A DNA stretch of 10,851 nucleotides from JAHHUA01 sp036635475 (GTDB lineage: Bacteria > Bacillota > Clostridia > Oscillospirales > Ruminococcaceae): contig JAVWQH010000048.1 in assembly GCA_036635475.1 (NCBI GenBank), positions 1 to 10,851 of the forward strand, in the 5' to 3' direction. The position numbers and the translations under genes are program-made. Shown piece after piece: positions 1 through 6,217 of this stretch. Under the pieces are notes generated by a model, which saw only the letters and a program-made list of their open reading frames with translations, did no database searches and had not been told where the DNA came from. Numbering within the stretch: the first letter of the stretch is position 1; each line of letters starts with the position of its first letter.

Positions 1-47
1 GTATGGCAAGACACCAAAGCACACGATGGAAAATACAACCTCTGGTA

Positions 48-92
48 CTCCTAAGGGAGAGGCCCCCGGTTCGAATCCGGGCAAGCGCACCA
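48..92 (+). tRNA. 3' half of tRNA-Arg(CCU), probable integration scar
   Basis: From position 48 the sequence fits a tRNA 3' half exactly. The anticodon loop CTCCTAA (48-54) has U33, anticodon CCT and A37. It is followed by the 3' anticodon strand GGGAG (55-59), a 5-nt variable loop (60-64), a T arm with a perfect 5-bp stem CCCGG/CCGGG around TTCGAAT (65-81), a 7-nt acceptor strand (82-88), discriminator A89 and an encoded CCA (90-92). The 5' half is missing: the bases before 48 do not supply the CTCCC needed to pair with GGGAG, and no D arm or matching acceptor strand is visible in 1-47. A 3' fragment starting in the anticodon loop is what tyrosine-recombinase integration into a tRNA gene leaves at one end (attR); tRNA-Arg(CCU) is a known target. 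A less likely alternative is an intron-split tRNA. The structure is seen; the scar reading is inference. Confidence 0.68.
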
Positions 93-100
93 CTCAAAAA

Positions 101-135
101 AGATATCTTCTGATAATTGGAAGATATCTCTTTTT
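101..135 (+). terminator. Terminator behind the tRNA fragment
   Basis: A perfect 10-bp inverted repeat, AGATATCTTC (101-110) and GAAGATATCT (120-129), with a 9-nt loop is followed by CTTTTT. It sits 8 nt after the CCA end, as expected for the native terminator of the tRNA transcript. Confidence 0.85.
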
Positions 136-227
136 CTATTTTTAGATTATGTTATAAAGATAATGTTATAATTTTTTCAGCAGGCTCTTTTGCTGCTCCA
201 ACATTTATTATCGAACCTTTATATTTT
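136..227. other. Gene-free stretch between two terminators, possible small RNA
   Basis: No protein gene is visible between the tRNA and the sigma factor gene. The stretch holds a direct repeat ATGTTATAA (149-157 and 163-171, period 14), the second copy giving a TATAAT at 167-172 without a convincing -35 box, and a small hairpin AGCAG/CTGCT (179-183 and 193-197). The strong terminator at 228-257 then follows. A short RNA of about 80 nt starting near 179 and ending at that terminator would fit, but this is inference. Confidence 0.3.
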
Positions 228-257
228 AACTGTCTGATTTTACAGACAGTTTTTTTA
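228..257 (+). terminator. Orphan terminator upstream of the sigma factor gene
   Basis: A perfect 8-bp inverted repeat AACTGTCT (228-235) / AGACAGTT (244-251) with an 8-nt loop runs into an unbroken T run (250-257). The T run is only on the + side. The tRNA already has its own terminator at 101-135, so this one has no obvious gene to end. Confidence 0.75.
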
Positions 258-274
258 AAATTTTTTTGAATTTG

Positions 275-303
275 TGTAACCTTTTGCTGTTCTCATTTGT
301 ATT
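275..303 (+). promoter_or_regulatory. Candidate ECF-type (autoregulated) promoter
   Basis: TGTAACC (275-281) resembles the AAC-containing -35 element of ECF sigma factors. About 17 nt after its TGTAAC core, TGTATT (298-303) could be the -10. No housekeeping TTGACA/TATAAT pair is seen in the same place. ECF genes commonly transcribe themselves, so autoregulation is a reasonable guess. Confidence 0.45.
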
Positions 304-340
304 GTTAGTGAAAGGCTTTTCAAACAGAAAGGAGGCAGGT

Positions 341-823
341 ATGAGGGAATCAGTAGACGTGCTGATTGACCGGTACAAGAACAATTTATTTGTAATTGCA
401 TTTAATGTTTGCAAAAATATTCAAGATGCCGATGATGTTGTTCAAGATACCTTTATTCAGTACATATCATTAAACAAAGATTTTGAAACAGAGCAACATA
501 TACGTGCATGGTTGATTAGAGTAGCGATTAATAAAGCTAAAAACAAGAATATGAGCTTTTTTAGAAGAAACACTTTGCCTTTGGAGGATTTCATAGAAAC
601 ATTAACTTTTGAATCTCCTGAATCCTCCGAACTTTTTGAAACAGTAATGAAACTGCCTGAAAAATATCGTGTTATTATTCATCTGTTTTATTATGAAGAC
701 TATTCTATAAAAGAAATTTCAGCTATCCTAAAAATATCTGAAAGCAATGTTAAAGTCAGACTGTCACGTGGAAGAATATTACTTAAAAACACATTACAGG
801 AGGTATGGGAAGATGACAAATAA
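341..823 (+). CDS. ECF-family RNA polymerase sigma factor
   Basis: The 160-residue protein has the two domains of a minimal sigma-70 family factor. Region 2 has DADDVVQDTFIQYI near residues 26-39 and HIRAWLIRVAINKAKN after it, the core-binding and -10 recognition helices. Region 4 runs from LPEKYRVIIHLFYYEDYS through ISESNVKVRLSRGR, the -35-binding helix-turn-helix. No region 1 or 3 is present and the length is normal for ECF factors. I chose ATG 341 because GGAGG lies 5 nt before it; the frame stays open further upstream but that part resembles no sigma sequence and has no ribosome binding site. The next gene overlaps it by 11 bp, so the two are translationally coupled. It should direct RNA polymerase to a small regulon in response to an envelope signal; the signal cannot be read from sequence. 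Confidence 0.93.
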   Translation: MRESVDVLIDRYKNNLFVIAFNVCKNIQDADDVVQDTFIQYISLNKDFETEQHIRAWLIRVAINKAKNKNMSFFRRNTLPLEDFIETLTFESPESSELFETVMKLPEKYRVIIHLFYYEDYSIKEISAILKISESNVKVRLSRGRILLKNTLQEVWEDDK

Positions 824-1403
824 GGAAAAATACAAACAGGCGTTTTCTGCAATTCATGCCTCTGAAAATTTATCTTTGGAGGTAAAAAAAATGACAACTA
901 TCAATAATAAATCTAAATTAAATCGCTTGGTTGCGAGTATCGCCGCCTGTGTACTGATTGTGGGCAGTGCTACAGTTGCATATGCTGCTGATTTTTGTGG
1001 AATTAAACGCACCCTGCAACTTTGGATACATGGGGATCAAACAGATGTAACAATTCAATTTGATGGAAATGGAAACTATAATATAGACTATATTGATGAT
1101 AAGGGTGACAGCAATCATCTGGGCGGTGGCGGTGTAGCAATTGATGAAAATGGAAATGAAATACCATTAACAGAAGATGAACTTCTGGAACACCTGAACA
1201 GTCCCGAGGTGGATTACAAAGATGATGGCTCAGTTTGGGTTTACTATTTTGACCAAAAAATCAATATTACCGATAAATTTAAAAATGATGTTTGCTATAT
1301 TAAGTTGATAAATGGTGAAGAAACTTTGTATATGACTGTTAAATATAAAAAAGGCTCTGCTACCTCTCCCGAAAAATATGTAACACCTTTTGAGTTTAAC
1401 TAA
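813..1403 (+). CDS. Single-pass membrane protein, probable anti-sigma factor
   Basis: The 196-residue protein starts at ATG 813, 9 nt after AGGAGG inside the sigma gene, and overlaps that gene by 11 bp. Residues 1-36 are a short charged cytoplasmic segment (MTNKEKYKQAFSAIHASEN onwards). Residues about 37-59 form one hydrophobic helix ending in VAYAAD. The remaining 135 residues are an acidic, Gly/Asp-rich extracytoplasmic domain with a GGGG stretch and DENGNEIPLTEDE. This layout (short cytoplasmic sigma-binding segment, one membrane helix, external sensor domain) and the overlap with an ECF gene fit an anti-sigma factor. I see no HxxxCxxC zinc motif, so it is not a classic ZAS anti-sigma, and I do not recognise the external domain. 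The helix could also be a signal peptide, with the protein then exported. Confidence 0.7.
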   Translation: MTNKEKYKQAFSAIHASENLSLEVKKMTTINNKSKLNRLVASIAACVLIVGSATVAYAADFCGIKRTLQLWIHGDQTDVTIQFDGNGNYNIDYIDDKGDSNHLGGGGVAIDENGNEIPLTEDELLEHLNSPEVDYKDDGSVWVYYFDQKINITDKFKNDVCYIKLINGEETLYMTVKYKKGSATSPEKYVTPFEFN

Positions 1404-1489
1404 TGTTGCGTAAACATTATATTAGTGCAAGGTAATAAGCCTAATCTGCCCCGAAACGCAAAAACAATTTTCCATTATTATCGCAAAAT

Positions 1490-1533
1490 AAGTTGACAAT
1501 TTTCTTGTGGAAGTTGTCAACTTTTTATTTTTT
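1490..1533 (+). terminator. Terminator of the sigma / anti-sigma operon
   Basis: A perfect 10-bp inverted repeat AAGTTGACAA (1490-1499) / TTGTCAACTT (1514-1523) with a 14-nt loop runs into TTTTTATTTTTTT. It isolates the sigma operon from the Nudix operon. Confidence 0.85.
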
Positions 1534-1662
1534 TATATTCATATGTACGTTCCAATGCCTACTGTTTTGAAATGCACCTCTTTTACAGAAGGAAACGATG
1601 CTTTAATATTTAAAACAACAGAATAAAAAGCTTTTAATGCAAATAATATATATATATTTGTT

Positions 1663-1719
1663 TACCCTCTTTTAAAGTAAAAGAAAAAATGTTATAGTAT
1701 GAAGTGGAATAAGAGGGTA
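1663..1719 (+). promoter_or_regulatory. Extended -10 promoter between inverted repeat arms
   Basis: TGTTATAGT (1690-1698) is an extended -10 element; TTTAAA (1671-1676), 16 nt upstream, is a weak -35. The core promoter is bracketed by a perfect 9-bp inverted repeat, TACCCTCTT (1663-1671) and AAGAGGGTA (1711-1719). This probably drives the Nudix-ktrB-fetAB run. The repeat could be an operator or a hairpin; which one is not decided by the sequence. Confidence 0.45.
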
Positions 1720-1756
1720 GTATGGAGTTTTTTCAATGCAAAATCTCCGCCCCCTG

Positions 1757-1773
1757 TGTCAATTTAATTGACA
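1757..1773. promoter_or_regulatory. Perfect palindrome TGTCAATTTAATTGACA, operator-like
   Basis: The 17-bp sequence has perfect 8-bp arms around one central base, the form of a site for a dimeric repressor. It lies 43 bp before the Nudix start and contains a TTGACA hexamer (1768-1773). Directly downstream, ACGC/GCGT (1784-1796) forms a second small inverted repeat. Confidence 0.4.
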
Positions 1774-1815
1774 TAATATGTTGACGCAATTGGCGTTAAA
1801 ATGAGGTGAGATATT

Positions 1816-2232
1816 ATGAAATATGAAAAATCCTGCGGGGCATTAGTTATACGTGGCAAGGGAAGTGACACCCAATTACTTATATTAAAACATAAGTATG
1901 GGGGGCATTGGTCATTTCCAAAAGGGCATGTTGAAAACGGCGAAACCGAAATTCAAACAGCATTGAGAGAAGTAAATGAGGAAACAGGATTAACTCTTGA
2001 TTTGTTTTCGGGGTTTAGGCAAGCGGTGGAATATTTTCCAAGTCCAAATGTGAAAAAAGAAGTTGTATATTTTTTGGGATATGCCAAAAATGATAATATC
2101 AAAAAGCAAGAGGAAGAAATAAGCGAAATAAAATGGGTTAAGCTAGATGAAGCACATAAGATTGTCACTTTTAAAAACGACAAAAATCTTATCAATCAAG
2201 CTAAACTCCATCTAAAAACAATTAATGGCTAA
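1816..2232 (+). CDS. Nudix hydrolase, Ap4A hydrolase-like
   Basis: The 138-residue protein carries a complete Nudix box, GX5EX7REUXEEXGU: G37, E43, then R51-E52-V53-N54-E55-E56-T57-G58-L59. These glutamates hold the catalytic metal. The first 36 residues (KSCGALVIR, then HWSFPKGH) resemble asymmetric bis(5'-nucleosyl)-tetraphosphatases, which cleave Ap4A into ATP and AMP. A house-cleaning or MutT-like substrate is also possible because Nudix specificity cannot be read from the box alone. ATG 1816 has GAGGTGAG 5 nt before it. It is the first gene of a run that continues into the potassium channel gene about 50 bp downstream, with no terminator between. Confidence 0.88.
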   Translation: MKYEKSCGALVIRGKGSDTQLLILKHKYGGHWSFPKGHVENGETEIQTALREVNEETGLTLDLFSGFRQAVEYFPSPNVKKEVVYFLGYAKNDNIKKQEEEISEIKWVKLDEAHKIVTFKNDKNLINQAKLHLKTING

Positions 2233-2285
2233 ATTTTCCGCCATATAGTATTATGACGAATGAAAGAAATGGAGTTTTTAAATTG

Positions 2286-3650
2286 ATGAAATTAGCCGAA
2301 AGAAGACGTGAACTTTTTAAATTTCCCGCAAAAGCCATTGCGAGAAGTTTTATTCTTGTAATACTGGTGGGAACAGTTATATTAATGTTGCCAATCTCCT
2401 CAAAAGACGGAAGATTTACCGACTTTTTAGACGCACTGTTTACAGCAACTTCTGCAACTTGCGTTACAGGACTTATCGTTTTTGACACATACACAAAATG
2501 GACTGTTTTCGGTCAGGTTATAATATTAATGCTTATTCAAATTGGTGGGTTAGGTCTTGTTACAATAACAACGTTTTTCAACGTTGCATTGGGAAAAAAA
2601 CTAGGATTACGCAGTATGCAGTTGGCACAGGAATCAATCAATTCCACATCAATTATTGATATTTCCGGAATTATTCGATTTGTTGTGACAGCATCTTTGA
2701 GCATTGAATTATTAGGAGCAGTTATGCTTTCTTTTACTTTTGTGCCAAAATATGGTTTTGAGGGAATATGGATTTCTATTTTTCTTGCCGTTTCGGGATT
2801 TTGCAATGCCGGATTTGATATTTTGGGACGAGAAACCCCGTTCATCTCCCTTTCAAACTACACAGGAAGTTTTAATGTCAACTTCACAATCTGTATGCTT
2901 ATAATTGTTGGTGGATTGGGCTTTATTGTTTGGAAAGACCTTTATAATTACAAGAAAAACAAAAAGTTGCTTCTCCACACAAAAATAGTTCTCTCAGTTA
3001 CAGGAATACTTATTGTAAGCGGATTTTTGATGTTTATGATAATGGAATGGAATAATCCGAAAACAATGGGCGGATTAAGCTTTTTTGAAAAAATCGGAGC
3101 TGCATTCTTCCAATCCGTCACAAGCCGTACGGCAGGATTTAATACAATAGATATTTGTGCTTTAAACGGCGGAACAAAAGTGTTGACATCTTTGCTGATG
3201 TTTATAGGTGCAGCACCGGGTTCAACAGGCGGAGGAATTAAAGTTACAACGGCTACTGTTGTTATTATGACAGTGTATTCCGTTATTAGAGGCAAGGACG
3301 AAACATCAATAATGAAACGTACAATAAGTCCAAATGCTGTTTATAAATCCCTTGCAATTTTGGTTATGGCATTGGTGGCAGTTTCAATTTGTTCTGGGGT
3401 TATGGTGTCAACACTTCATAATTCACTCTACACCGGTACAGACACATTTTTTGAATCAGTTTCTGCATTTGCAACAGTTGGATTATCCTGTGGTGTAACA
3501 TCTGTTGCTAATGTACCATCAAAAATATTGCTGATTATGCTGATGTTTTTGGGAAGAGTTGGCCCTGTTTCTTTTGCACTTTCTCTTGCTATGAAGGGCA
3601 TTACAACTAAAAAGGAAATTTTGCCTGAAGCAAAAATTATGGTTGGATAA
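2286..3650 (+). CDS. ktrB: KtrB/TrkH-type potassium channel subunit
   Basis: The 454-residue integral membrane protein has the four pore repeats of the Trk/Ktr/HKT superfamily. Each repeat carries a filter loop with a key glycine: TSATCVTGL (about residues 55-63), GFCNAGFDIL, TSRTAGFNTID and FATVGLSCGVT. The GGGIKVTTAT stretch and the ending ILPEAKIMVG are typical of KtrB, and the length is normal. It should import K+ (often Na+-coupled) when bound to a cytoplasmic RCK ring protein, KtrA. No ktrA is adjacent here, so the partner must be encoded elsewhere. Start: ATG 2286 lies 11 nt after GGAG (2271-2274); TTG 2283 at 8 nt is an equally good alternative, while the upstream ATG 2253 has no ribosome binding site. 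The gene sits between the Nudix gene and the fetA-like gene on the same strand. Confidence 0.92.
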   Translation: MKLAERRRELFKFPAKAIARSFILVILVGTVILMLPISSKDGRFTDFLDALFTATSATCVTGLIVFDTYTKWTVFGQVIILMLIQIGGLGLVTITTFFNVALGKKLGLRSMQLAQESINSTSIIDISGIIRFVVTASLSIELLGAVMLSFTFVPKYGFEGIWISIFLAVSGFCNAGFDILGRETPFISLSNYTGSFNVNFTICMLIIVGGLGFIVWKDLYNYKKNKKLLLHTKIVLSVTGILIVSGFLMFMIMEWNNPKTMGGLSFFEKIGAAFFQSVTSRTAGFNTIDICALNGGTKVLTSLLMFIGAAPGSTGGGIKVTTATVVIMTVYSVIRGKDETSIMKRTISPNAVYKSLAILVMALVAVSICSGVMVSTLHNSLYTGTDTFFESVSAFATVGLSCGVTSVANVPSKILLIMLMFLGRVGPVSFALSLAMKGITTKKEILPEAKIMVG

Positions 3651-3687
3651 AAATATAATTGAGATTAAATATAAAGAGGGTTTTTAT

Positions 3688-4317
3688 GTGGATATAGTTT
3701 TGTCGGCAAATAACCTCAAATTCGATGATATTATAGACTATCCGTCAATCAAAATTATGCGTAATAAAATAACATTTATATGGGGCGAAAGTGGTTGTGG
3801 AAAAACAACATTGCTGAAACTTTTTAATGCAACACTGTCACCCTCAACAGGGGAAATTTCATATAATAATCGCAATACTTTTGATATGGATACTGTGCAG
3901 TTGCGTAAAGAGATAACTTTAGTTTCTCAAACAGTTTTCTTATTTGATAAAACCATTGAAGAGAACTTCAATGAATTTTACAAATATCGTGATATAAAGC
4001 CATTATCAAAGGAAGATATGAAAAAATATCTTTGTATTTGCTGTGCTGATTTTGATTTATCAGCTCAATGTGAAAGAATGTCCGGCGGAGAACGTCAAAG
4101 GGTTTTTATCGCAATCTGCCTTTCATTTCTGCCAAAAGTTTTGATGCTTGATGAACCAACTTCTGCATTGGATAGTGAAACCGCAAATAGATTTTTTGAA
4201 AATACAAAGTTGTTTTGTTCAAAAAATGAAATAACACTTATTGTAATCAGTCACGATAAAACTTTAGCAGATAAATTTGCTGATGAGAAAATTCTTCTTG
4301 AAAAGAGGGGAATTTGA
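3688..4317 (+). CDS. fetA: ABC transporter ATPase, FetA/YbbL-like
   Basis: The 209-residue protein is a short, complete ABC ATPase: Walker A GESGCGKTT (33-41), Q-loop Q81, signature MSGGERQR (131-138), Walker B VLMLDE (151-156), D-loop SALD and switch H189. The N-terminal strand (LSANNLKFDDIIDYPSIKI) and the compact length match the FetA/YbbL family. I start at GTG 3688, which has AGAGGG 7 nt upstream and gives the usual N terminus. A TTG at 3643 overlaps the ktrB stop and adds 15 residues that do not fit the family. The stop overlaps the ATG of the membrane subunit by one base, so the pair is coupled. In E. coli FetAB is linked to iron export and resistance to oxidative stress; iron as the substrate here is transferred from that family. 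Confidence 0.85.
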   Translation: MDIVLSANNLKFDDIIDYPSIKIMRNKITFIWGESGCGKTTLLKLFNATLSPSTGEISYNNRNTFDMDTVQLRKEITLVSQTVFLFDKTIEENFNEFYKYRDIKPLSKEDMKKYLCICCADFDLSAQCERMSGGERQRVFIAICLSFLPKVLMLDEPTSALDSETANRFFENTKLFCSKNEITLIVISHDKTLADKFADEKILLEKRGI

Positions 4318-5090
4318 TGAATGAGGTAGTTGAACTACAAATATGGCAGTTTTCTCTTGTTTATCTTTTGCTCATTATTGTTCTTGTTGTGATGAAAAAA
4401 TGCAAAATAAATCAAAGTAAGCTATTGGCTGTTGCAAGCTTGAGAATGACAGTACAGCTTGTTTTGGCAGGATTTATTCTGACCTATATTTTCAAAAATC
4501 CCCGCCCTGCTTTCACAATCGGATATCTGATAATTATGATTGCTTTTGCAGTTTATCGAGTTTTATCTAAAAATAGGGAAATCAACAAAAAGTTTAAGTG
4601 GGCAATTGCAGTTTCACTCTCGCTTTCGGGAGCTTGCATTATTGCATTTTTTATTTGCATTATTGTTGGGGAAAGCATTTTCAATCCTCAATATGTGATA
4701 CCCATAGGCGGTATGGTTATGGGAAATGCTATGACAGGTACAACGTTGGGAGTTAAGACATTCAAAGAGAGTTTTAGCGGGCAACGCAACAAAATTGATG
4801 CTCTGCTCAATATTGGAGTGACACCGCAAAAAATCCTTCTGCCTTTTGTCAATCAAGCTATTGAAACAGCTATTTTGCCAACACTCAACACGATGGTTGG
4901 AATGGGAATTGTTGCTTTGCCGGGAATGATGACAGGTCAAATACTTTCGGGAACTCTCCCAACAACAGCCATTCTTTATCAAATTGCAATTATGATTGCC
5001 ATTTGTACTGTTGTGTGTCTTTCAGTTTTTGGCTCGCTTTATTTGGGATACAAAACATTGTACAACAAAAATAATCAGATTGAATTTTAA
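4317..5090 (+). CDS. fetB: ABC transporter permease, FetB/YbbM (UPF0014) family
   Basis: The 257-residue, very hydrophobic protein has about seven membrane segments and the family's conserved middle: YVIPIGGMVMGNAMTG, then LLNIGVTPQKILLPF, and TMVGMGIVALPGMMTGQILSG. The length matches E. coli FetB. ATG 4317 overlaps the ATPase stop (TGATG) and has GAGGGG 6 nt upstream; the TTG 3 nt earlier is less likely. It forms the membrane half of the exporter with the preceding ATPase, with proposed Fe export inferred from E. coli. A potassium channel and a putative metal exporter in one run suggest an ion-homeostasis operon, though no regulator gene is nearby. Confidence 0.88.
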   Translation: MNEVVELQIWQFSLVYLLLIIVLVVMKKCKINQSKLLAVASLRMTVQLVLAGFILTYIFKNPRPAFTIGYLIIMIAFAVYRVLSKNREINKKFKWAIAVSLSLSGACIIAFFICIIVGESIFNPQYVIPIGGMVMGNAMTGTTLGVKTFKESFSGQRNKIDALLNIGVTPQKILLPFVNQAIETAILPTLNTMVGMGIVALPGMMTGQILSGTLPTTAILYQIAIMIAICTVVCLSVFGSLYLGYKTLYNKNNQIEF

Positions 5091-5120
5091 TAAAACCAAG
5101 TTAAAATTTATGCTAATAAA

Positions 5121-5160
5121 AAGAAGAACGCCAAAATTAATTGACGTTCTTCTTTTTTTA
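5121..5160. terminator. Bidirectional terminator between convergent operons
   Basis: A perfect 10-bp inverted repeat AAGAAGAACG (5121-5130) / CGTTCTTCTT (5145-5154) has a T run on the + side (to 5159) and an A run before it that gives a T run on the - strand. It ends fetB on one side and the kinase gene on the other. Confidence 0.88.
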
Positions 5161-6213
5161 TATAGTTGCTGTATCAATTACGATATCAGCATTTTTCATT
5201 GTGTTTTGAGCGGTAAAATAATTTTCCTCCATAGGTATCCATCTTGTCTTAAAGTTTTTAAGCATTTCCTCACCATTTCGATTCAGTATTCTTTTGCATT
5301 GGGTTTGGTAGTCGGCTGTTAAAAACAATTTTAAATCATAAATATCGCCAAAATATTGATGTGTACTATAAGAACCATCAATGATTGTAAGGCTTTTCCC
5401 ACCAAAACTTATTGCATCGGTGAGCTGATTTAATTGACACGAAAATGGCGAATATGTAACTGGCTTTCCCAAAAAATAAGGGGTTAAAACTTCAAGTTTA
5501 AATCTCTCATAATCCACATTTCCGCCCGCTTCAGCAAGACGTTCATGGGTTCTCATTTTGGGAGGCAGAAAAAAATCGTCCATTGGGATTACATCAGCAT
5601 TAAAAACTTTTTTGAGTATATCAGAAAGAGTGGATTTACCTGACGCACATCTGCCATCAATTGCAATAATAAGCTTATCTTTTGACTTTAAAAGCTTATC
5701 TATTTTTGAAATAACATCAAAATAGAATTTGAAATATGAGGGCATAACACGATATGAAGGGGAATATGCGTTATGATAAATCTCGCTGTGGCTTAACATT
5801 GGAAAGCCGCTGTCTTGATATTCACGAAGAAATGAGGCAACCTCAGATTTGTTGAGATTGATTGCATCGTCTTGACATAATTGCCAAAATGCAAATAATT
5901 TTTCCTTAAAGCTATCGAGAGAACCCGTTTTTTGTGCAGATGAAACAAACATATTATTGATTGATTCAAGGCTTAGGAAATCCTCGATATTTTGGGAAAG
6001 ATAGAGTCGAACAAAGCTGTTTCCAATATCCTCGAAAATAACATTTGAAGATGTTTTGCAAGTGTTAAGTTCGTTTTTAAGCCTTTCAAAACTTTTGCTG
6101 CTGTCCGAAATAAAGTGTCCGCAACCAAATTCATTTTGGTAAATTAGCTTGACAAAATCTTGAGCTGACATAAGAGGATATTTATTATGATGGAAAATCA
6201 TAATATCTTTCAT
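5158..6213 (-). CDS. Two-domain protein: unknown N-terminal domain plus uridine-kinase-like P-loop domain
   Basis: The 351-residue protein has a C-terminal half like phosphoribulokinase/uridine-kinase family enzymes. The P-loop is GRCASGKST (187-195), followed by VIPMDDFFLPP (about 208-218), an acidic-aromatic substrate region (GGNVDYERF) and IIDGSYS (277-283). Residues 1-175 (with YPLMSAQDFVKLIYQNEFGCGH at about 12-33) are a domain I cannot assign. The enzyme probably transfers phosphate from ATP to a small molecule, a nucleoside or vitamin. Its start is 4 nt after the stop of the S-component gene, and its ribosome binding site AAGGAG lies inside that gene's last codons. This coupling suggests the kinase traps what the transporter imports. 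The substrate cannot be named. Uridine kinase would be the automatic name but is not proven by sequence. Confidence 0.72.
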   Translation of the reverse strand: MKDIMIFHHNKYPLMSAQDFVKLIYQNEFGCGHFISDSSKSFERLKNELNTCKTSSNVIFEDIGNSFVRLYLSQNIEDFLSLESINNMFVSSAQKTGSLDSFKEKLFAFWQLCQDDAINLNKSEVASFLREYQDSGFPMLSHSEIYHNAYSPSYRVMPSYFKFYFDVISKIDKLLKSKDKLIIAIDGRCASGKSTLSDILKKVFNADVIPMDDFFLPPKMRTHERLAEAGGNVDYERFKLEVLTPYFLGKPVTYSPFSCQLNQLTDAISFGGKSLTIIDGSYSTHQYFGDIYDLKLFLTADYQTQCKRILNRNGEEMLKNFKTRWIPMEENYFTAQNTMKNADIVIDTATI

Positions 6214-6217
6214 AAAA

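Larger units (their letters stand above)
1534..1815. other. Gene-free regulatory stretch before the Nudix gene
   Basis: No protein gene longer than about 20 codons is convincing here. The stretch contains an AT dinucleotide run (about 1648-1657), an inverted repeat around an extended -10 promoter (1663-1719), a 20-codon open frame with a plausible ribosome binding site (1722-1784) and a perfect palindrome (1757-1773). Confidence 0.6.

Noticed and set aside
1..54. A protein C terminus in frame 1 (ending YNLWYS then TAA inside the tRNA fragment)
   Set aside because: All three forward frames are open through this short stretch, so none can be preferred; left as a possibility for the element to the left.
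1..92. A complete tRNA, or the 3' end of a tmRNA
   Set aside because: No D arm, 5' acceptor strand or 5' anticodon strand can be placed in 1-47, and the bases before the T arm do not have the usual tmRNA form; the part from 48 fits a tRNA 3' half exactly instead.
266..340. Longer N terminus for the sigma factor
   Set aside because: The 25 extra residues overlap the promoter-like sequence, have no ribosome binding site and do not resemble sigma region 2; GGAGG directly precedes ATG 341.
1647..1657. AT dinucleotide run as a functional repeat
   Set aside because: Too short and ordinary for AT-rich intergenic DNA.
3643..3687. TTG start for the ABC ATPase overlapping the ktrB stop
   Set aside because: The extra 15 residues do not match the FetA/YbbL N terminus; GTG 3688 has a good ribosome binding site.
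4614..4982. 122-codon open frame on the minus strand inside fetB
   Set aside because: Cys/His/Ser-rich shadow of a strongly supported membrane protein gene, with no ribosome binding site or family resemblance.
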